DNA from: an uncultured Ruminococcus sp.
Lineage (GTDB): Bacteria > Bacillota > Clostridia > Oscillospirales > Acutalibacteraceae
Direction: 5' to 3'
Assembly (NCBI GenBank): GCA_902764235.1
Contig: CACWVH010000001.1
Location: forward strand, 1-64,000
Length of the DNA: 64,000 nt
The translations under genes were made by a program, and so were the position numbers. Under the pieces are notes generated by a model. The model ran no database searches and was not told the DNA's origin. It saw only the letters and a list, made by a program, of their open reading frames with translations. This document shows, one piece after another, positions 1 to 8,453 of this stretch. Position 1 is the stretch's first letter. Every line of letters begins with the position of its first letter.

Positions 1-96
1 GGAGAAAATGACGGATGGCAGTGGAGAAAAATTGTAAATTACAATACTGATTATCCGCATAAACAGAAGATTTTTGGACTTTTACAATCAGCTAAT
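1..96. repeat. Right part of a MITE-like element (family B)
   Basis: The bases before glmM match the right half of the element at 50184-50318: a block with GGAGAAAA, then TGTAAATT, ATCCGCAT, AACAGA and GATTTT, ending in TTTTACAATCAGCT at 80-93. In the other copy that last motif is the right terminal inverted repeat. The left half would lie outside the window. The element ends about 25 bases before glmM, so it may carry or disturb that gene's promoter. No protein is encoded here. Confidence 0.6.
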
Positions 97-120
97 AATA
101 TAAATAAAGGAGAATGAACT

Positions 121-1473
121 ATGGGCAGATTATTCGGAACTGACGGCGCCAGGGGTGTGGCAAATACTGAGCTGACTCCGGAGCTTGCACTCAATATTGG
201 CAGAGCTGCTGCTATGGTGCTGACAGAAAATATTTCGGGCAGTAATCCAAAGATACTTATCGGAAAAGATACCAGACTTTCATCTGATATGCTTGAGGGC
301 GCTCTTTCATCAGGCTTATGCTCTGTTGGTGCTGATGTTGTACTGCTTGGTGCAGTGCCTACTCCTACGGTAGCATATCTTGTGAAAAAGTACAATGCAG
401 ATGCAGGCTTTATGATCTCAGCATCCCATAATCCTTTTGAATTCAATGGAATAAAGATCTTTTCATCGACCGGATATAAGCTTCCTGATGCACTTGAGGA
501 AGAGATAGAGGCTATTATACTTGATAACGCAAAGCCATATCTCCAGCCGGCCGGAGACGGTCTCGGAAAGGTCACCTATGCGGAAAATGCCATAGAGGAT
601 TATATCTCGCATATAATCGAATCAGTGCCATACAGACTTGACGGCATGAATATTGCAATAGACTGTTCAAACGGCAGTGCAAGCGCAACAGCGGAAAAGC
701 TTTTCACAAGACTCGGCGCTTCATGTCATATGCTTGCGGATAAACCTGACGGAATAAATATTAATGATAAATGCGGCTCAACTCATATGGAAGGTTTGCA
801 GAAATTCGTTGTCGAAAACAAGCTTGATCTTGGAGTAGCCTTTGACGGGGATGCCGACAGATGTCTTGCTGTTGACGAAAACGGAGAGGTTATTGACGGC
901 GATTTTATTATGGCAATATGTGCGCTTGACTGTGCCTCCAGAAAGAAGCTCAGTAAAAACACTATTGTAGGCACGGTTATGTCAAATATGGGCTTTAAAA
1001 GATTCTGCAAGGATAACGGACTTGACTTCTATGCAGCGAATGTCGGCGACAGGTATGTTCTTGAGGCTATGCTGAAGGACGGGTATAATCTTGGCGGAGA
1101 ACAGTCAGGTCATGTAATCTTTCTTGACTATGCCACAACCGGGGACGGTCAGCTTACAGCCGCTCAGCTTCTCAGTATTATCAACCGCCGGGAAGCAAAG
1201 CTTTCAAGCATTTCGACTCTTATGACAAGATATCCTCAGGTACTGGTGAATGTCAAGGTTACAGCTGAGGGTAAAAAGCTGTATTCATCTGATGAGGATA
1301 TCAAATCAAAAATTGCTGAGGTCGAAAAAGAGCTTGGTGAAGACGGCAGGATACTTGTCAGATTGTCCGGAACAGAGCCGCTTGTCAGAGTAATGCTTGA
1401 GGGGCTTGATGAAGAGCTTATCAATAAGCTTGCAAATGAAACAGCTGAGATTATCAAACAGAAAATCGGATGA
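121..1473 (+). CDS. glmM: Phosphoglucosamine mutase
   Basis: Cytoplasmic enzyme that converts glucosamine-6-phosphate to glucosamine-1-phosphate, the step before UDP-GlcNAc and therefore before peptidoglycan. The 450 residues are the usual length for GlmM. All four landmarks of the phosphohexomutase family are visible: the phosphoserine loop ISASHNP with the active Ser at 102, the metal-binding loop DGDADR near 240, the sugar-binding loop GGEQSGH near 325, and the phosphate-binding loop RLSGTEP near 418. The N-terminus (GRLFGTDGARG) is typical, and AAAGGAG lies 7-8 bases before the ATG. The gene stands alone here, with a repeat element immediately upstream. The family assignment is very secure. 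GlmM is preferred over ManB/Pgm because of the length and the GTDGARG start. Confidence 0.97.
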   Translation: MGRLFGTDGARGVANTELTPELALNIGRAAAMVLTENISGSNPKILIGKDTRLSSDMLEGALSSGLCSVGADVVLLGAVPTPTVAYLVKKYNADAGFMISASHNPFEFNGIKIFSSTGYKLPDALEEEIEAIILDNAKPYLQPAGDGLGKVTYAENAIEDYISHIIESVPYRLDGMNIAIDCSNGSASATAEKLFTRLGASCHMLADKPDGININDKCGSTHMEGLQKFVVENKLDLGVAFDGDADRCLAVDENGEVIDGDFIMAICALDCASRKKLSKNTIVGTVMSNMGFKRFCKDNGLDFYAANVGDRYVLEAMLKDGYNLGGEQSGHVIFLDYATTGDGQLTAAQLLSIINRREAKLSSISTLMTRYPQVLVNVKVTAEGKKLYSSDEDIKSKIAEVEKELGEDGRILVRLSGTEPLVRVMLEGLDEELINKLANETAEIIKQKIG

Positions 1474-1554
1474 TATTTGTGCATAATGAATAAAATGGGG
1501 TTGCAAAAAATATAAAAATTCTCTTTTGTGAAAATCACCAAAATTAGATTTATG

Positions 1555-1563
1555 TGCTATAAT
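1555..1563 (+). promoter_or_regulatory. Extended -10 promoter for the glycosyltransferase gene
   Basis: TGC followed by TATAAT (1558-1563) forms an extended -10 element about 31 bases before the ATG at 1595. No good -35 box is seen at 17-bp spacing, as is common for extended -10 promoters. Confidence 0.5.
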
Positions 1564-1594
1564 AAATACAAGACTTGATTGGAGCTGTATTATT

Positions 1595-2539
1595 ATGGCA
1601 AATGTAGATCTTTCTATTATCATCCCGGCAAGAAATAATAAGGCAAAAAATGCTTCTATAATAAAGATGATAGCTGATGAGACACGTGAGCTTGATGTGG
1701 AATTTATTGTAATTGATATGAATTCCACAGACGGCGGTGTTCTTGAAGCTCTCAATATGATGAAAACAGGGAATCTGAAGGGTTCTGTAATACAGTGCGG
1801 AAACGGTACGGTAAGCGCTGCTCTTAATACAGGTATTTATAAGGCAAACGGAAAATATATTACCTTTGTTTATCCTACCAGACTTTATAAAAACTATATC
1901 AATGAGTATGTAAAGATAGCAGAGGAAAAGAATGCGGAATTCGTTTTTGCTGTACCGTCCTCGACTGATAATGAGCACAGTAATGTAATACCGGAAGGAA
2001 TAAGAGGGACTGATATTGTAGTCAGTCTTATCAGATCGTCTATATATATGGATTTCACAGCGGTGCTTTTCAGAAGGGATTTTCTTTGTAAAAACAATAT
2101 CCGTTTTTATGAGGATTGTACACTGGGATATGCGGAAGCTTTTATATATAATTCTCTTCTTGCGGAGCCTGTCACTGCATATGTTGATAAGGAGATCAAG
2201 AGGGATTATGTAAACAGTCTTGTGAAAGGCAGCCAGTCGGGAGTCAGCAACAATTGCTTTGAACGTCTTGAGGCGATGATAAAGGTTGCTGAGAATTCAA
2301 GAAAGCTTCACAAGGATGATAATGTCCTGAATGAAGCGTTTGAATATCAGAAGCTTCCTGCTGTTGTTATCAACTGTATCAATAAACTGCTTGATGAAGG
2401 CTTCAGTAAAACGTCGATCAGAAAGCTTCTGAAAAACAAGGGCTATGAAAGCTATCTTAAAATATCAGCAAGCACAAGTGATGATTTAAAAAAGAAGGTC
2501 GTTGAATGGAAATTCATGCCCTGGCTATATAAGAGATAA
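1595..2539 (+). CDS. Family 2 glycosyltransferase-like protein
   Basis: This 314-residue protein starts with a GT-A fold signature: LSIIIPARNN at residues 5-14, then a nucleotide-binding pattern ending in VIDMNSTD near 50-57, which matches the usual ...VDDGSTD block of GT2 enzymes. The family transfers a sugar from a nucleotide donor to glycans or lipids on the cytoplasmic side of the membrane. The DxD-like position is replaced by FVYPTRLYKN, so the catalytic aspartate is unclear and the acceptor cannot be read. The C-terminal 100 residues are helical and lack membrane segments. The gene is monocistronic, with its own promoter and a strong terminator after the stop, and does not sit in a visible polysaccharide cluster. 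The fold call is good; the substrate is unknown. Confidence 0.75.
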   Translation: MANVDLSIIIPARNNKAKNASIIKMIADETRELDVEFIVIDMNSTDGGVLEALNMMKTGNLKGSVIQCGNGTVSAALNTGIYKANGKYITFVYPTRLYKNYINEYVKIAEEKNAEFVFAVPSSTDNEHSNVIPEGIRGTDIVVSLIRSSIYMDFTAVLFRRDFLCKNNIRFYEDCTLGYAEAFIYNSLLAEPVTAYVDKEIKRDYVNSLVKGSQSGVSNNCFERLEAMIKVAENSRKLHKDDNVLNEAFEYQKLPAVVINCINKLLDEGFSKTSIRKLLKNKGYESYLKISASTSDDLKKKVVEWKFMPWLYKR

Positions 2540-2574
2540 AAAAACGTGGAGTCTGAACTGCTCCGCGTTTTTTT
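2538..2574 (+). terminator. Rho-independent terminator after the glycosyltransferase
   Basis: The stop codon runs straight into a hairpin, AAAACGTGGAG / CTCCGCGTTTT with a 9-base loop (one G-U pair), followed by seven T residues. Confidence 0.9.
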
Positions 2575-2627
2575 ATACTATATAATAGTTTCAGAAGAAA
2601 TATTTGCTTGAAGCAATGACACAGAAC

Positions 2628-2743
2628 TAAGGAAACGCTGATCGATTCATTAATCAGTGTTTGGGGTGTGGGGCGAAGCCCCACGTATAGCGGCTTATGA
2701 CTTGCTTCAAGCTTCAAAATGATATTTATTCAGTGATTCCTTA
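2628..2743. repeat. MITE-like element, family E, copy 1
   Basis: The left end TAAGGAAACGCTGAT (2628-2642) is an imperfect inverted match to the right end ATTTATTCAGTGATTCCTTA (2724-2743). Between them are a GC-rich palindromic stretch (GTGGGGCGAAGCCCCAC, 2664-2680) and no coding potential. A related element sits at 35937-36091. The flanks carry a second inverted pair (GCTTGAAGCA near 2606 and TGCTTCAAGC near 2703). Confidence 0.55.
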
Positions 2744-2883
2744 ATTTTTTTGATACCGAAGGGGTGTGGGGCGATCGGAAAGCCCGCGCATTTTGCTTCA
2801 AATGCAAGTAAAATGTAAGAAAAAAGGTTGAATAATATTTCTTATTAAGAAATTTGATTTCCGGACTGGAGTCAGTAAGTGTA
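2744..2883. other. Non-coding gap between repeats
   Basis: This stretch between two dispersed repeats carries a further GTGTGGGGCGAT motif near 2765 that echoes the GC-rich core of the preceding element. I see no gene, promoter or terminator in it. Confidence 0.5.
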
Positions 2884-3004
2884 AATTGGCAATCAGCATT
2901 GGATAATAATTCTGATGCAGTTCAGGCTGAAAAGGCAGGGCGGTGCCCGGGAAATCTTTATCAGACTGACTAAGACGTGAATCAAGGATCCAGCGTCACG
3001 CTGG
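2884..3004. repeat. Dispersed repeat, family A, copy 1
   Basis: Shares AATTGGCAAT, TCTGATGCAGTTCAGG, GGCGGTGCC, TCAGACTGACTAAG and AATCAAGG...CCAGCGTCACGCTG blocks, in the same order, with copies near 27241 and 54501. The right edge holds a short hairpin (CCAGCGTCACGCTGG). It encodes no protein. The ruvC -35 box begins three bases beyond it. Confidence 0.7.
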
Positions 3005-3006
3005 TG

Positions 3007-3035
3007 TTGAACTAAGAATAAAAATATAGTATAAT
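3007..3035 (+). promoter_or_regulatory. Sigma-A promoter for ruvC
   Basis: TTGAAC (3007-3012), 17-bp spacer, TATAAT (3030-3035), 42 bases ahead of the ruvC ATG. The -35 box abuts dispersed repeat A, so the repeat's insertion may have shaped this promoter. Confidence 0.75.
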
Positions 3036-3077
3036 CATAGTGTTAAGAATAATGCAGAAAAAGGGAATGATCGGGTA

Positions 3078-3617
3078 ATGAGGATTCTTGGAATAGATCC
3101 GGGGTATGCTATCGTCGGATACGGGGTAATAGATTACAGCGGAGGAAAATATCAGGCTGTCGATTTCGGTGCGATCACAACTGACGCTGATATGCCTTTT
3201 CCGCAAAGACTTCAGTATATCTATAATGAACTTGTGGCTGTGATAATCAGGAACGATCCTGATGAAATGGCTATCGAAAGATTATATTTTCAGAATAATC
3301 AGAAAACTGCAATCGCAGTCGCCGAAGCAAGGGGAGTTATACTTCTTGCGGCGCAGATGAATAATATTCCTATCAATGAATATACTCCGCTTCAGGTGAA
3401 ATCAGCAGTAACAGGCTATGGACAGGCAAAAAAGCCTCAGGTCATGGAAATGACAAGACGGCTTCTCAAGCTTGAAAAGGTCCCGAAACCGGACGATACG
3501 GCGGATGCACTTGCAATGGCAATATGTCATGCACAAAGCTCAGGCACAAGGCTCAGAAATATGCTCAACGCACAAAGTACCAATATCAGATTCAATACAG
3601 GAAGGAATAAAAAATGA
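3078..3617 (+). CDS. ruvC: Holliday junction endonuclease RuvC
   Basis: Dimeric nuclease that resolves Holliday junctions bound by RuvAB at the end of homologous recombination. The RNase H-like acidic active site is visible: D7 in LGIDPG, E67 in MAIERLYF, and D140/D143 in the C-terminal DDTADALA block. The length of 179 residues is normal. It is the first gene of a ruvC - histidine phosphatase - ruvA - ruvB run, so resolvase and branch-migration motor are produced together. The next gene overlaps its stop by four bases (ATGA), which suggests translational coupling. Confidence 0.96.
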   Translation: MRILGIDPGYAIVGYGVIDYSGGKYQAVDFGAITTDADMPFPQRLQYIYNELVAVIIRNDPDEMAIERLYFQNNQKTAIAVAEARGVILLAAQMNNIPINEYTPLQVKSAVTGYGQAKKPQVMEMTRRLLKLEKVPKPDDTADALAMAICHAQSSGTRLRNMLNAQSTNIRFNTGRNKK

Positions 3618-4201
3618 CATCATTGTATTTTGTAAGACACGCTCAGCCTGACTATACAAGCGGCTCAGACAGTACATATCCTCTTTCAGAGGAAGGTCTC
3701 AGCGACAGGATGGATGCTTATAATATTCTGAGAAATATACGCTTTGATGCTGCTGTTTCAAGTCCGTATGCAAGGGCTGTACTGACTATAGAGCCGATCG
3801 TCTGTGAACAGGCGCTGGAGCTTATCACTGATGACAGATTAAGAGAGCGTGAGAAGGGTCAGAGCGGAAACAGTACAGCTGAGATGTTCAGAAAAAGATG
3901 GCAGGATTTTAATTTCTGCGAAAAAGGAGGGGAGTCACTCTCCCATACCCAGAACAGAAATGTTGAAGCAGTAAAGGAGCTGCTGAAAAAATACAGGGAT
4001 AAAACTATACTTATAGGTACACACGGAACAGCCCTGAGCACAATAATCAATTATTATGACAAAAGCTTTCATTATGATGATTTCATGCGGATCATTGATT
4101 ATATGCCATGGGTTGTCAGAATGGATTTTGACGGCAGTGATTACATTGACAGACAGGAGCTTGCCTTTGTGAAAAAAGATTATCACGGAAAAACGAAATG
4201 A
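3614..4201 (+). CDS. Histidine phosphatase family protein
   Basis: The N-terminus SLYFVRHAQPDY is the RHG-type phosphohistidine motif of the phosphoglycerate mutase / acid phosphatase superfamily, with catalytic His9. The expected partner elements follow: a basic ...RLREREKGQSG segment near 75-85 and a second histidine in ILIGTHGTALS near 140. At 195 residues it is the size of the small soluble phosphatases (CobC, GpmB, YhfR type). There is no signal peptide, so it is cytoplasmic. It sits between ruvC and ruvA with a 4-bp overlap upstream and 16 bases downstream, so it is co-transcribed with recombination genes, but nothing in it points to a DNA-related substrate. CobC (cobalamin) activity is possible but not supported by its neighbours. 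Confidence 0.85.
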   Translation: MTSLYFVRHAQPDYTSGSDSTYPLSEEGLSDRMDAYNILRNIRFDAAVSSPYARAVLTIEPIVCEQALELITDDRLREREKGQSGNSTAEMFRKRWQDFNFCEKGGESLSHTQNRNVEAVKELLKKYRDKTILIGTHGTALSTIINYYDKSFHYDDFMRIIDYMPWVVRMDFDGSDYIDRQELAFVKKDYHGKTK

Positions 4202-4217
4202 AAAGTGAGGTATAAAT

Positions 4218-4829
4218 ATGATTTACAGCCTGAACGGAACTATAATACATACTGAGCCGAATTTTGTAGTGATCGAATGCGGCGGAGTCGGATATAAATG
4301 TCTGACAACCATGAATACAATGTCAAAGCTTCCGAAAACCGGAGAAAAGGCAATGGTCTATACACATATGATAGTACGTGAGGATGCGGTAGAGCTGTGC
4401 GGCTTCGCTGATACCGGAGAGCTGAATTGCTTCAGGCTTCTGACAACTATCAGCGGAGTCGGGGCAAAGGTAGCGATCGCTATACTTTCAGTTCTTACTC
4501 CGGAGCAGATAGCAGTTGCGGTATCCTCCGGCGACAGCAAGACCCTTACAAAAGCAAACGGAGTAGGCAATAAGCTTGCACAAAGGATAATACTTGAAAT
4601 GAAGGATAAAGTCAAAAATATTGTTCCGAGCGGAACGATTGATCTTTCTTCCGGGAATGGTACAGCTGTTATTCCCGCAGCCGGCGGAAACATTGAAAAG
4701 GCTGTCGGTGCACTTGCTGTACTCGGCTATTCTCCTGATGAGGTAATGCCGTATATGAGCGGAATAGATCCCTCACTTCCGGTAGAGCGTATTATCGGAG
4801 AGACACTTAAAGCAATAGGTAAAAAATAA
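4218..4829 (+). CDS. ruvA: Holliday junction branch migration protein RuvA
   Basis: Tetrameric DNA-binding subunit of the RuvAB complex, which holds the four-way junction flat while RuvB pumps the DNA. The 203 residues show the OB-fold start (MIYSLNGTI), two helix-hairpin-helix segments (TTISGVGAKVAIAIL near 75-90 and TKANGVGNKLAQRIILEMKD near 115-133), and a separate C-terminal helical domain that contacts RuvB (from about 150). It lies 47 bases ahead of ruvB in the same operon. The assignment is unambiguous. Confidence 0.97.
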   Translation: MIYSLNGTIIHTEPNFVVIECGGVGYKCLTTMNTMSKLPKTGEKAMVYTHMIVREDAVELCGFADTGELNCFRLLTTISGVGAKVAIAILSVLTPEQIAVAVSSGDSKTLTKANGVGNKLAQRIILEMKDKVKNIVPSGTIDLSSGNGTAVIPAAGGNIEKAVGALAVLGYSPDEVMPYMSGIDPSLPVERIIGETLKAIGKK

Positions 4830-4875
4830 GATCAGACCATGAGATAATGCATAGCTGATCGGGAAGGTTGAGCAT

Positions 4876-5916
4876 ATGGAAGATTTCGATTTTGAAAACA
4901 GAATAGTTTCTCCCACAGAAATAATGGGAGAAAACGATAATGATAATCCTCTTCGTCCGAAGCGTCTGGATGATTATATAGGTCAGGAAAAAGCCAAACA
5001 GAACCTTGCGGTATTTATCGAGGCTGCAAAGCAAAGAAATGAGCCGCTTGACCATGTGCTGCTGTACGGACCTCCGGGACTGGGCAAAACCACACTCTCG
5101 GGAATAATAGCAAACGAGCTTGGCGTCAATCTTAGAATCACCTCAGGTCCGGCAATTGAAAAGCCCGGTGATCTTGCTGCAATACTTACAAATCTGAATG
5201 AGGGCGACGTATTGTTCGTGGATGAGATACACCGTATTTCAAGGGCTGTAGAGGAAGTGCTGTATCCTGCTATGGAGGATTTCGCGATAGATATCGTTAC
5301 AGGAAAGGGTCAGATGGCAGCTTCATATCATCTGCCGCTTCCGAGATTCACACTTGTGGGAGCAACAACAAGAGCAGGACAGCTTACAGCGCCGCTGCGT
5401 GACCGCTTTGGTGTAACGCTTAGGCTGGAGCTTTATACGCCTGAGGAGCTTGCCCGTATCGTCAACAGAAGCGCAGGTATTCTGGGTATTGCGATTGAGC
5501 CTGACGGAGCGCTTGAAATAGCGTCCCGCTCAAGAGGAACACCGAGAATTGCAAACAGAATGCTGAAAAGAGTGCGTGATTTTGCACAGGTTATGTCTGA
5601 CGGTGTAATAACCCTGAAAACTGCACAGATTGCTCTTGAAAGACTCGAAATAGACGAGCTTGGACTTGATTCAAATGACAGAAGAATGCTGAATGCAATA
5701 GTAAAGTTTTACAGAGGCGGACCGGTGGGGCTTGAAACACTTGCAGCTGCAATAGGAGAAGAAGCTGTAACTATTGAGGATGTTATCGAGCCGTATCTCA
5801 TGCAGATAGGTTTTCTCAACAGGACGCCCAGAGGAAGATGTATAACAAGAGCAGGCTGTCTGCATATAGGAGTTGACCTTCCTGATATACAGGAAGCCCA
5901 GATACGTTTTGAATAA
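4876..5916 (+). CDS. ruvB: Holliday junction DNA helicase RuvB
   Basis: AAA+ motor that drives branch migration with RuvA. It has the conserved [11 protein letters not shown] region near residues 28-38, Walker [10 protein letters not shown] near 62-70, Walker B VLFVDEIH near 112-119, sensor GATTRAG, and the arginine-finger region PLRDRFG. A C-terminal winged helix (from about 265) includes the [11 protein letters not shown] and GRCITRAG motifs. The 346 residues are a full-length protein. It is the last gene of the ruv operon; the 129-base gap to xseA holds no clear terminator. Confidence 0.98.
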   Translation: MEDFDFENRIVSPTEIMGENDNDNPLRPKRLDDYIGQEKAKQNLAVFIEAAKQRNEPLDHVLLYGPPGLGKTTLSGIIANELGVNLRITSGPAIEKPGDLAAILTNLNEGDVLFVDEIHRISRAVEEVLYPAMEDFAIDIVTGKGQMAASYHLPLPRFTLVGATTRAGQLTAPLRDRFGVTLRLELYTPEELARIVNRSAGILGIAIEPDGALEIASRSRGTPRIANRMLKRVRDFAQVMSDGVITLKTAQIALERLEIDELGLDSNDRRMLNAIVKFYRGGPVGLETLAAAIGEEAVTIEDVIEPYLMQIGFLNRTPRGRCITRAGCLHIGVDLPDIQEAQIRFE

Positions 5917-6045
5917 ATAGCAGATTTATACTATTCTTTGACAGAAAGCAGACTGCACTCTGGTAAAAAAACTCAAGCTCAGTTTTAAAGCTTAAAAGTG
6001 CGTCTTAAAAAATGCAAAGTCTGTTTATGAAGTGAGGTGACACAA

Positions 6046-7257
6046 ATGGCTGTGCTTACAGTATCACAGTTGAATTTTTATATAAAATCTCTTATGGATA
6101 ATGACAGCAACCTGAAAACGGTTTATCTCAAGGGTGAGATATCGAATTATACGGATCACTACCGTACAGGTCATCTGTATATGTCCCTGAAGGATGAGAA
6201 AGCTGCCGTCAAGGCAGTTATGTTTGCCGGAAATGCGTCAAGACTGAAATTCCGCCCCGAGGACGGGATGAGAGTGTTGGTCAGAGGTTATGTTTCAGTT
6301 TATAGCGTAACAGGACAATATCAGTTCTATATTGAGGATATGCAGCCTGACGGTATAGGTGCACTAAGCATGGCTTATGAGCAGCTGAAGCGAAAACTGG
6401 AGAATGAGGGCTTGTTTGACGAGCATCATAAAAAGCCCATACCTGAATATCCGATGCGGATAGGAGTAATAACCTCTCCCACAGGCGCAGCAGTGCAGGA
6501 TATCTGCCGTATTCTTTCAAGACGCTATCCTATCGGTGAGATTATAATGTGCCCTGTTCAGGTTCAGGGAGAAAATGCCGCACCGCAGCTTACGGAGGCA
6601 ATAAAGCGTTTTGACCGGCTGAAATGCGCAGATGTAATAATAATCGGCAGAGGCGGAGGTTCGATCGAGGATCTCTGGGCATTTAATGATGAAAAGCTTG
6701 CAAGAGCAATATATTCATGCAGTATACCTGTTGTGTCAGGTGTCGGACATGAAACAGACTTTACCATATGCGACTTTGTTGCCGACGTCAGGGCTTCAAC
6801 TCCTTCAGCAGCAGCAGAGCTGGTTTCGCCTGAGGAAGGCGAATTGCTGGGAAATCTGCTGTTTTATAGACAAAGACTTGAGGATGAGATCAGTTCGGTG
6901 CTTAACGATGCCAGAAACAGGCTTGACCGAATTGCATCATCAAAGGTTCTCCGTGACAAAACCGAATTTATCAGAACAAAGCAGATGGATCTTGATATGC
7001 TGTCAAGCAGACTGGATAATGCATATAAAAGTATGGTGATGAAAAAGAAAAATGAATTTATCGGACTTTCCTCAAGACTTGATACATTAAGTCCCCTGAA
7101 GGTGCTTTCAAGAGGATACGCAGCTGTTGCAAAGGAAAATAAGATAATATCATCTGCAAATGATCTGTATATGGGAGATCATATCAGTGTCAGATTTAAA
7201 GACGGAACAGCAGAATGTACTGTAAATGAAATGGAGGTAAATGATGAAAAGAGCTGA
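6046..7257 (+). CDS. xseA: Exodeoxyribonuclease VII large subunit
   Basis: Catalytic subunit of exonuclease VII, which degrades single-stranded DNA from both ends in DNA repair. An N-terminal OB-fold (VYLKGEISNY near 29-38, VRGYVSVY near 80) precedes the exonuclease VII domain with GVITSPTGAAVQDI near 140 and the catalytic-region blocks IIGRGGGSIEDLWAFN and VSGVGHETDFTICDFVAD. A coiled-coil region from about 260 is the docking site for the small subunits. The ATG at 6046 is chosen over an upstream GTG (6037) because AGGTGA ends five bases before it. It overlaps xseB. Confidence 0.96.
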   Translation: MAVLTVSQLNFYIKSLMDNDSNLKTVYLKGEISNYTDHYRTGHLYMSLKDEKAAVKAVMFAGNASRLKFRPEDGMRVLVRGYVSVYSVTGQYQFYIEDMQPDGIGALSMAYEQLKRKLENEGLFDEHHKKPIPEYPMRIGVITSPTGAAVQDICRILSRRYPIGEIIMCPVQVQGENAAPQLTEAIKRFDRLKCADVIIIGRGGGSIEDLWAFNDEKLARAIYSCSIPVVSGVGHETDFTICDFVADVRASTPSAAAELVSPEEGELLGNLLFYRQRLEDEISSVLNDARNRLDRIASSKVLRDKTEFIRTKQMDLDMLSSRLDNAYKSMVMKKKNEFIGLSSRLDTLSPLKVLSRGYAAVAKENKIISSANDLYMGDHISVRFKDGTAECTVNEMEVNDEKS

Positions 7258-7444
7258 TTATGAGAAGTCAATAAAAAGACTTGAAGAAATAGTAGAAAAG
7301 CTTGAAGAAGGCAAAATCAGCCTGGATGAAGCAATGAAGCTTTTTGATGAGGGTACAAAGCTTACATCCGGCTGCTATGAAGTGCTGAAAAAGGCAGAAC
7401 AAAAAATAACTGATATATCTGAAATCGAAAAAACGGAGGGATGA
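7244..7444 (+). CDS. xseB: Exodeoxyribonuclease VII small subunit
   Basis: A 66-residue helical protein of the XseB family, with the signature pattern YEKSIKRLEEIVEKLE...ISLDEAMKLFDEG. Several copies pack on the coiled coil of XseA to form exonuclease VII. It starts inside the 3' end of xseA. Of two adjacent ATG codons the second has the better spacing (6 bases) from GGAGG at 7233-7237. Its stop overlaps the region preceding ispA, as in the standard xseA-xseB-ispA arrangement of Firmicutes. Confidence 0.94.
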   Translation: MKRADYEKSIKRLEEIVEKLEEGKISLDEAMKLFDEGTKLTSGCYEVLKKAEQKITDISEIEKTEG

Positions 7445-7446
7445 TT

Positions 7447-8319
7447 ATGTCTGAGATGATGAAAAAAATTGAGCAGGAGCTTGTTTCCTATCTTCCTGAA
7501 AAGGATGAGTATATCAAAAATTTAGTGGATTCAATGGAATACAGCCTCACCGCAGGAGGAAAAAGAATAAGGCCAATGCTTGTTCTTGAATTTGCAAGGC
7601 TATGCGGCGGAAGTGAAGAAGCTGCAATGCCGTTTGCCTGTGCGCTGGAGATGATACATACATATTCGCTTATCCACGATGATCTTCCGTGTATGGATAA
7701 TGATGATCTGAGAAGAGGAAAGCCTACCAATCATAAGGTATTCGGAGAAGGGTGTGCACTGCTTGCAGGAAGCGGACTTCTTACACTTGCTTTTGAAACT
7801 GCATCCTCGGAAAAAGCTGTAATGCTTAACGGAAATGAAAAATGCCTGTCAGCGGTAAAGGTTCTTTCACAGATCGCCGGTGCACAGGGGATGCTCGGCG
7901 GACAGATTATAGACCTTGAAAGTGAAGGAAAAAAGGTTGGTGTCGATCATCTTAAAGTAATGGACAGCAAGAAAACAGGCGCTTTGATAATCGGTGCGGC
8001 AAAGCTTGGATGTATTTCTGCCGGGGCAACTGAACAGCAGATGAAAGCAGCAGTTTCATATGCTGAAAATATAGGTCTTGTTTTCCAGATAGTTGATGAT
8101 GTTCTTGATATAACGTCCAGCACTGAAAAGCTTGGAAAGCCTGTGGGAAGTGACAGTGAAAATGAAAAATCCACATACGCAGCTTTGCTGGGAGTTGATG
8201 AGTGTATGAGGATAAGCAAAGAACTGACGGAAAAGGCAGCAGCTTCCCTTGATATGTTTGAGGGCGATACAACAGCCCTCAGAGATTTTGCTTATTTTCT
8301 TTTAAACCGTGAAAACTGA
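7447..8319 (+). CDS. ispA: Polyprenyl (farnesyl/geranyl) diphosphate synthase
   Basis: Class I trans-prenyltransferase that condenses IPP with allylic diphosphates, mainly to farnesyl diphosphate for undecaprenyl and other isoprenoids. The first Asp-rich motif is IHDDLPCMDNDDLRRGKPT (near 80-98) and the second is VDDVLDI (near 216-222). The 290-residue length and the two-residue insertion in the first motif (DDxxxxD) are typical of bacterial short-chain synthases. The start at 7447 is preferred to the ATG at 7441 because the GGAGGG directly touches the earlier one. It precedes dxs, so both ends of the MEP pathway are represented here, and ispH is further on at 23.8 kb. Confidence 0.95.
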   Translation: MSEMMKKIEQELVSYLPEKDEYIKNLVDSMEYSLTAGGKRIRPMLVLEFARLCGGSEEAAMPFACALEMIHTYSLIHDDLPCMDNDDLRRGKPTNHKVFGEGCALLAGSGLLTLAFETASSEKAVMLNGNEKCLSAVKVLSQIAGAQGMLGGQIIDLESEGKKVGVDHLKVMDSKKTGALIIGAAKLGCISAGATEQQMKAAVSYAENIGLVFQIVDDVLDITSSTEKLGKPVGSDSENEKSTYAALLGVDECMRISKELTEKAAASLDMFEGDTTALRDFAYFLLNREN

Positions 8320-8348
8320 TTGAATATTTATCCGTAAAGTAGTATAAT
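8320..8348 (+). promoter_or_regulatory. Sigma-A promoter for dxs
   Basis: TTGAAT (8320-8325), 17-bp spacer, TATAAT (8343-8348). It begins right after the ispA stop and gives a leader of about 100 bases, so the dxs-recN block can be transcribed independently of xseAB-ispA. Confidence 0.7.
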
Positions 8349-8453
8349 AATATGTATGCTTGTATAAAAAAGAAGGGTTTTCTGAAACAGCGTTTCTGTT
8401 AAGAGGAGCTAAGAATATCCCCGATTTATATTTATACCGGATGGAGAATCAAA

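Noticed and set aside
51..575. A 174-codon minus-strand frame opposite glmM
   Set aside because: It is a serine-rich antisense shadow of glmM codons, with no ribosome binding site or homology.
2884..3004. tRNA or known small RNA at the dispersed repeats
   Set aside because: No cloverleaf, CCA end or T-loop motif is present, and the copies differ too much at their ends.
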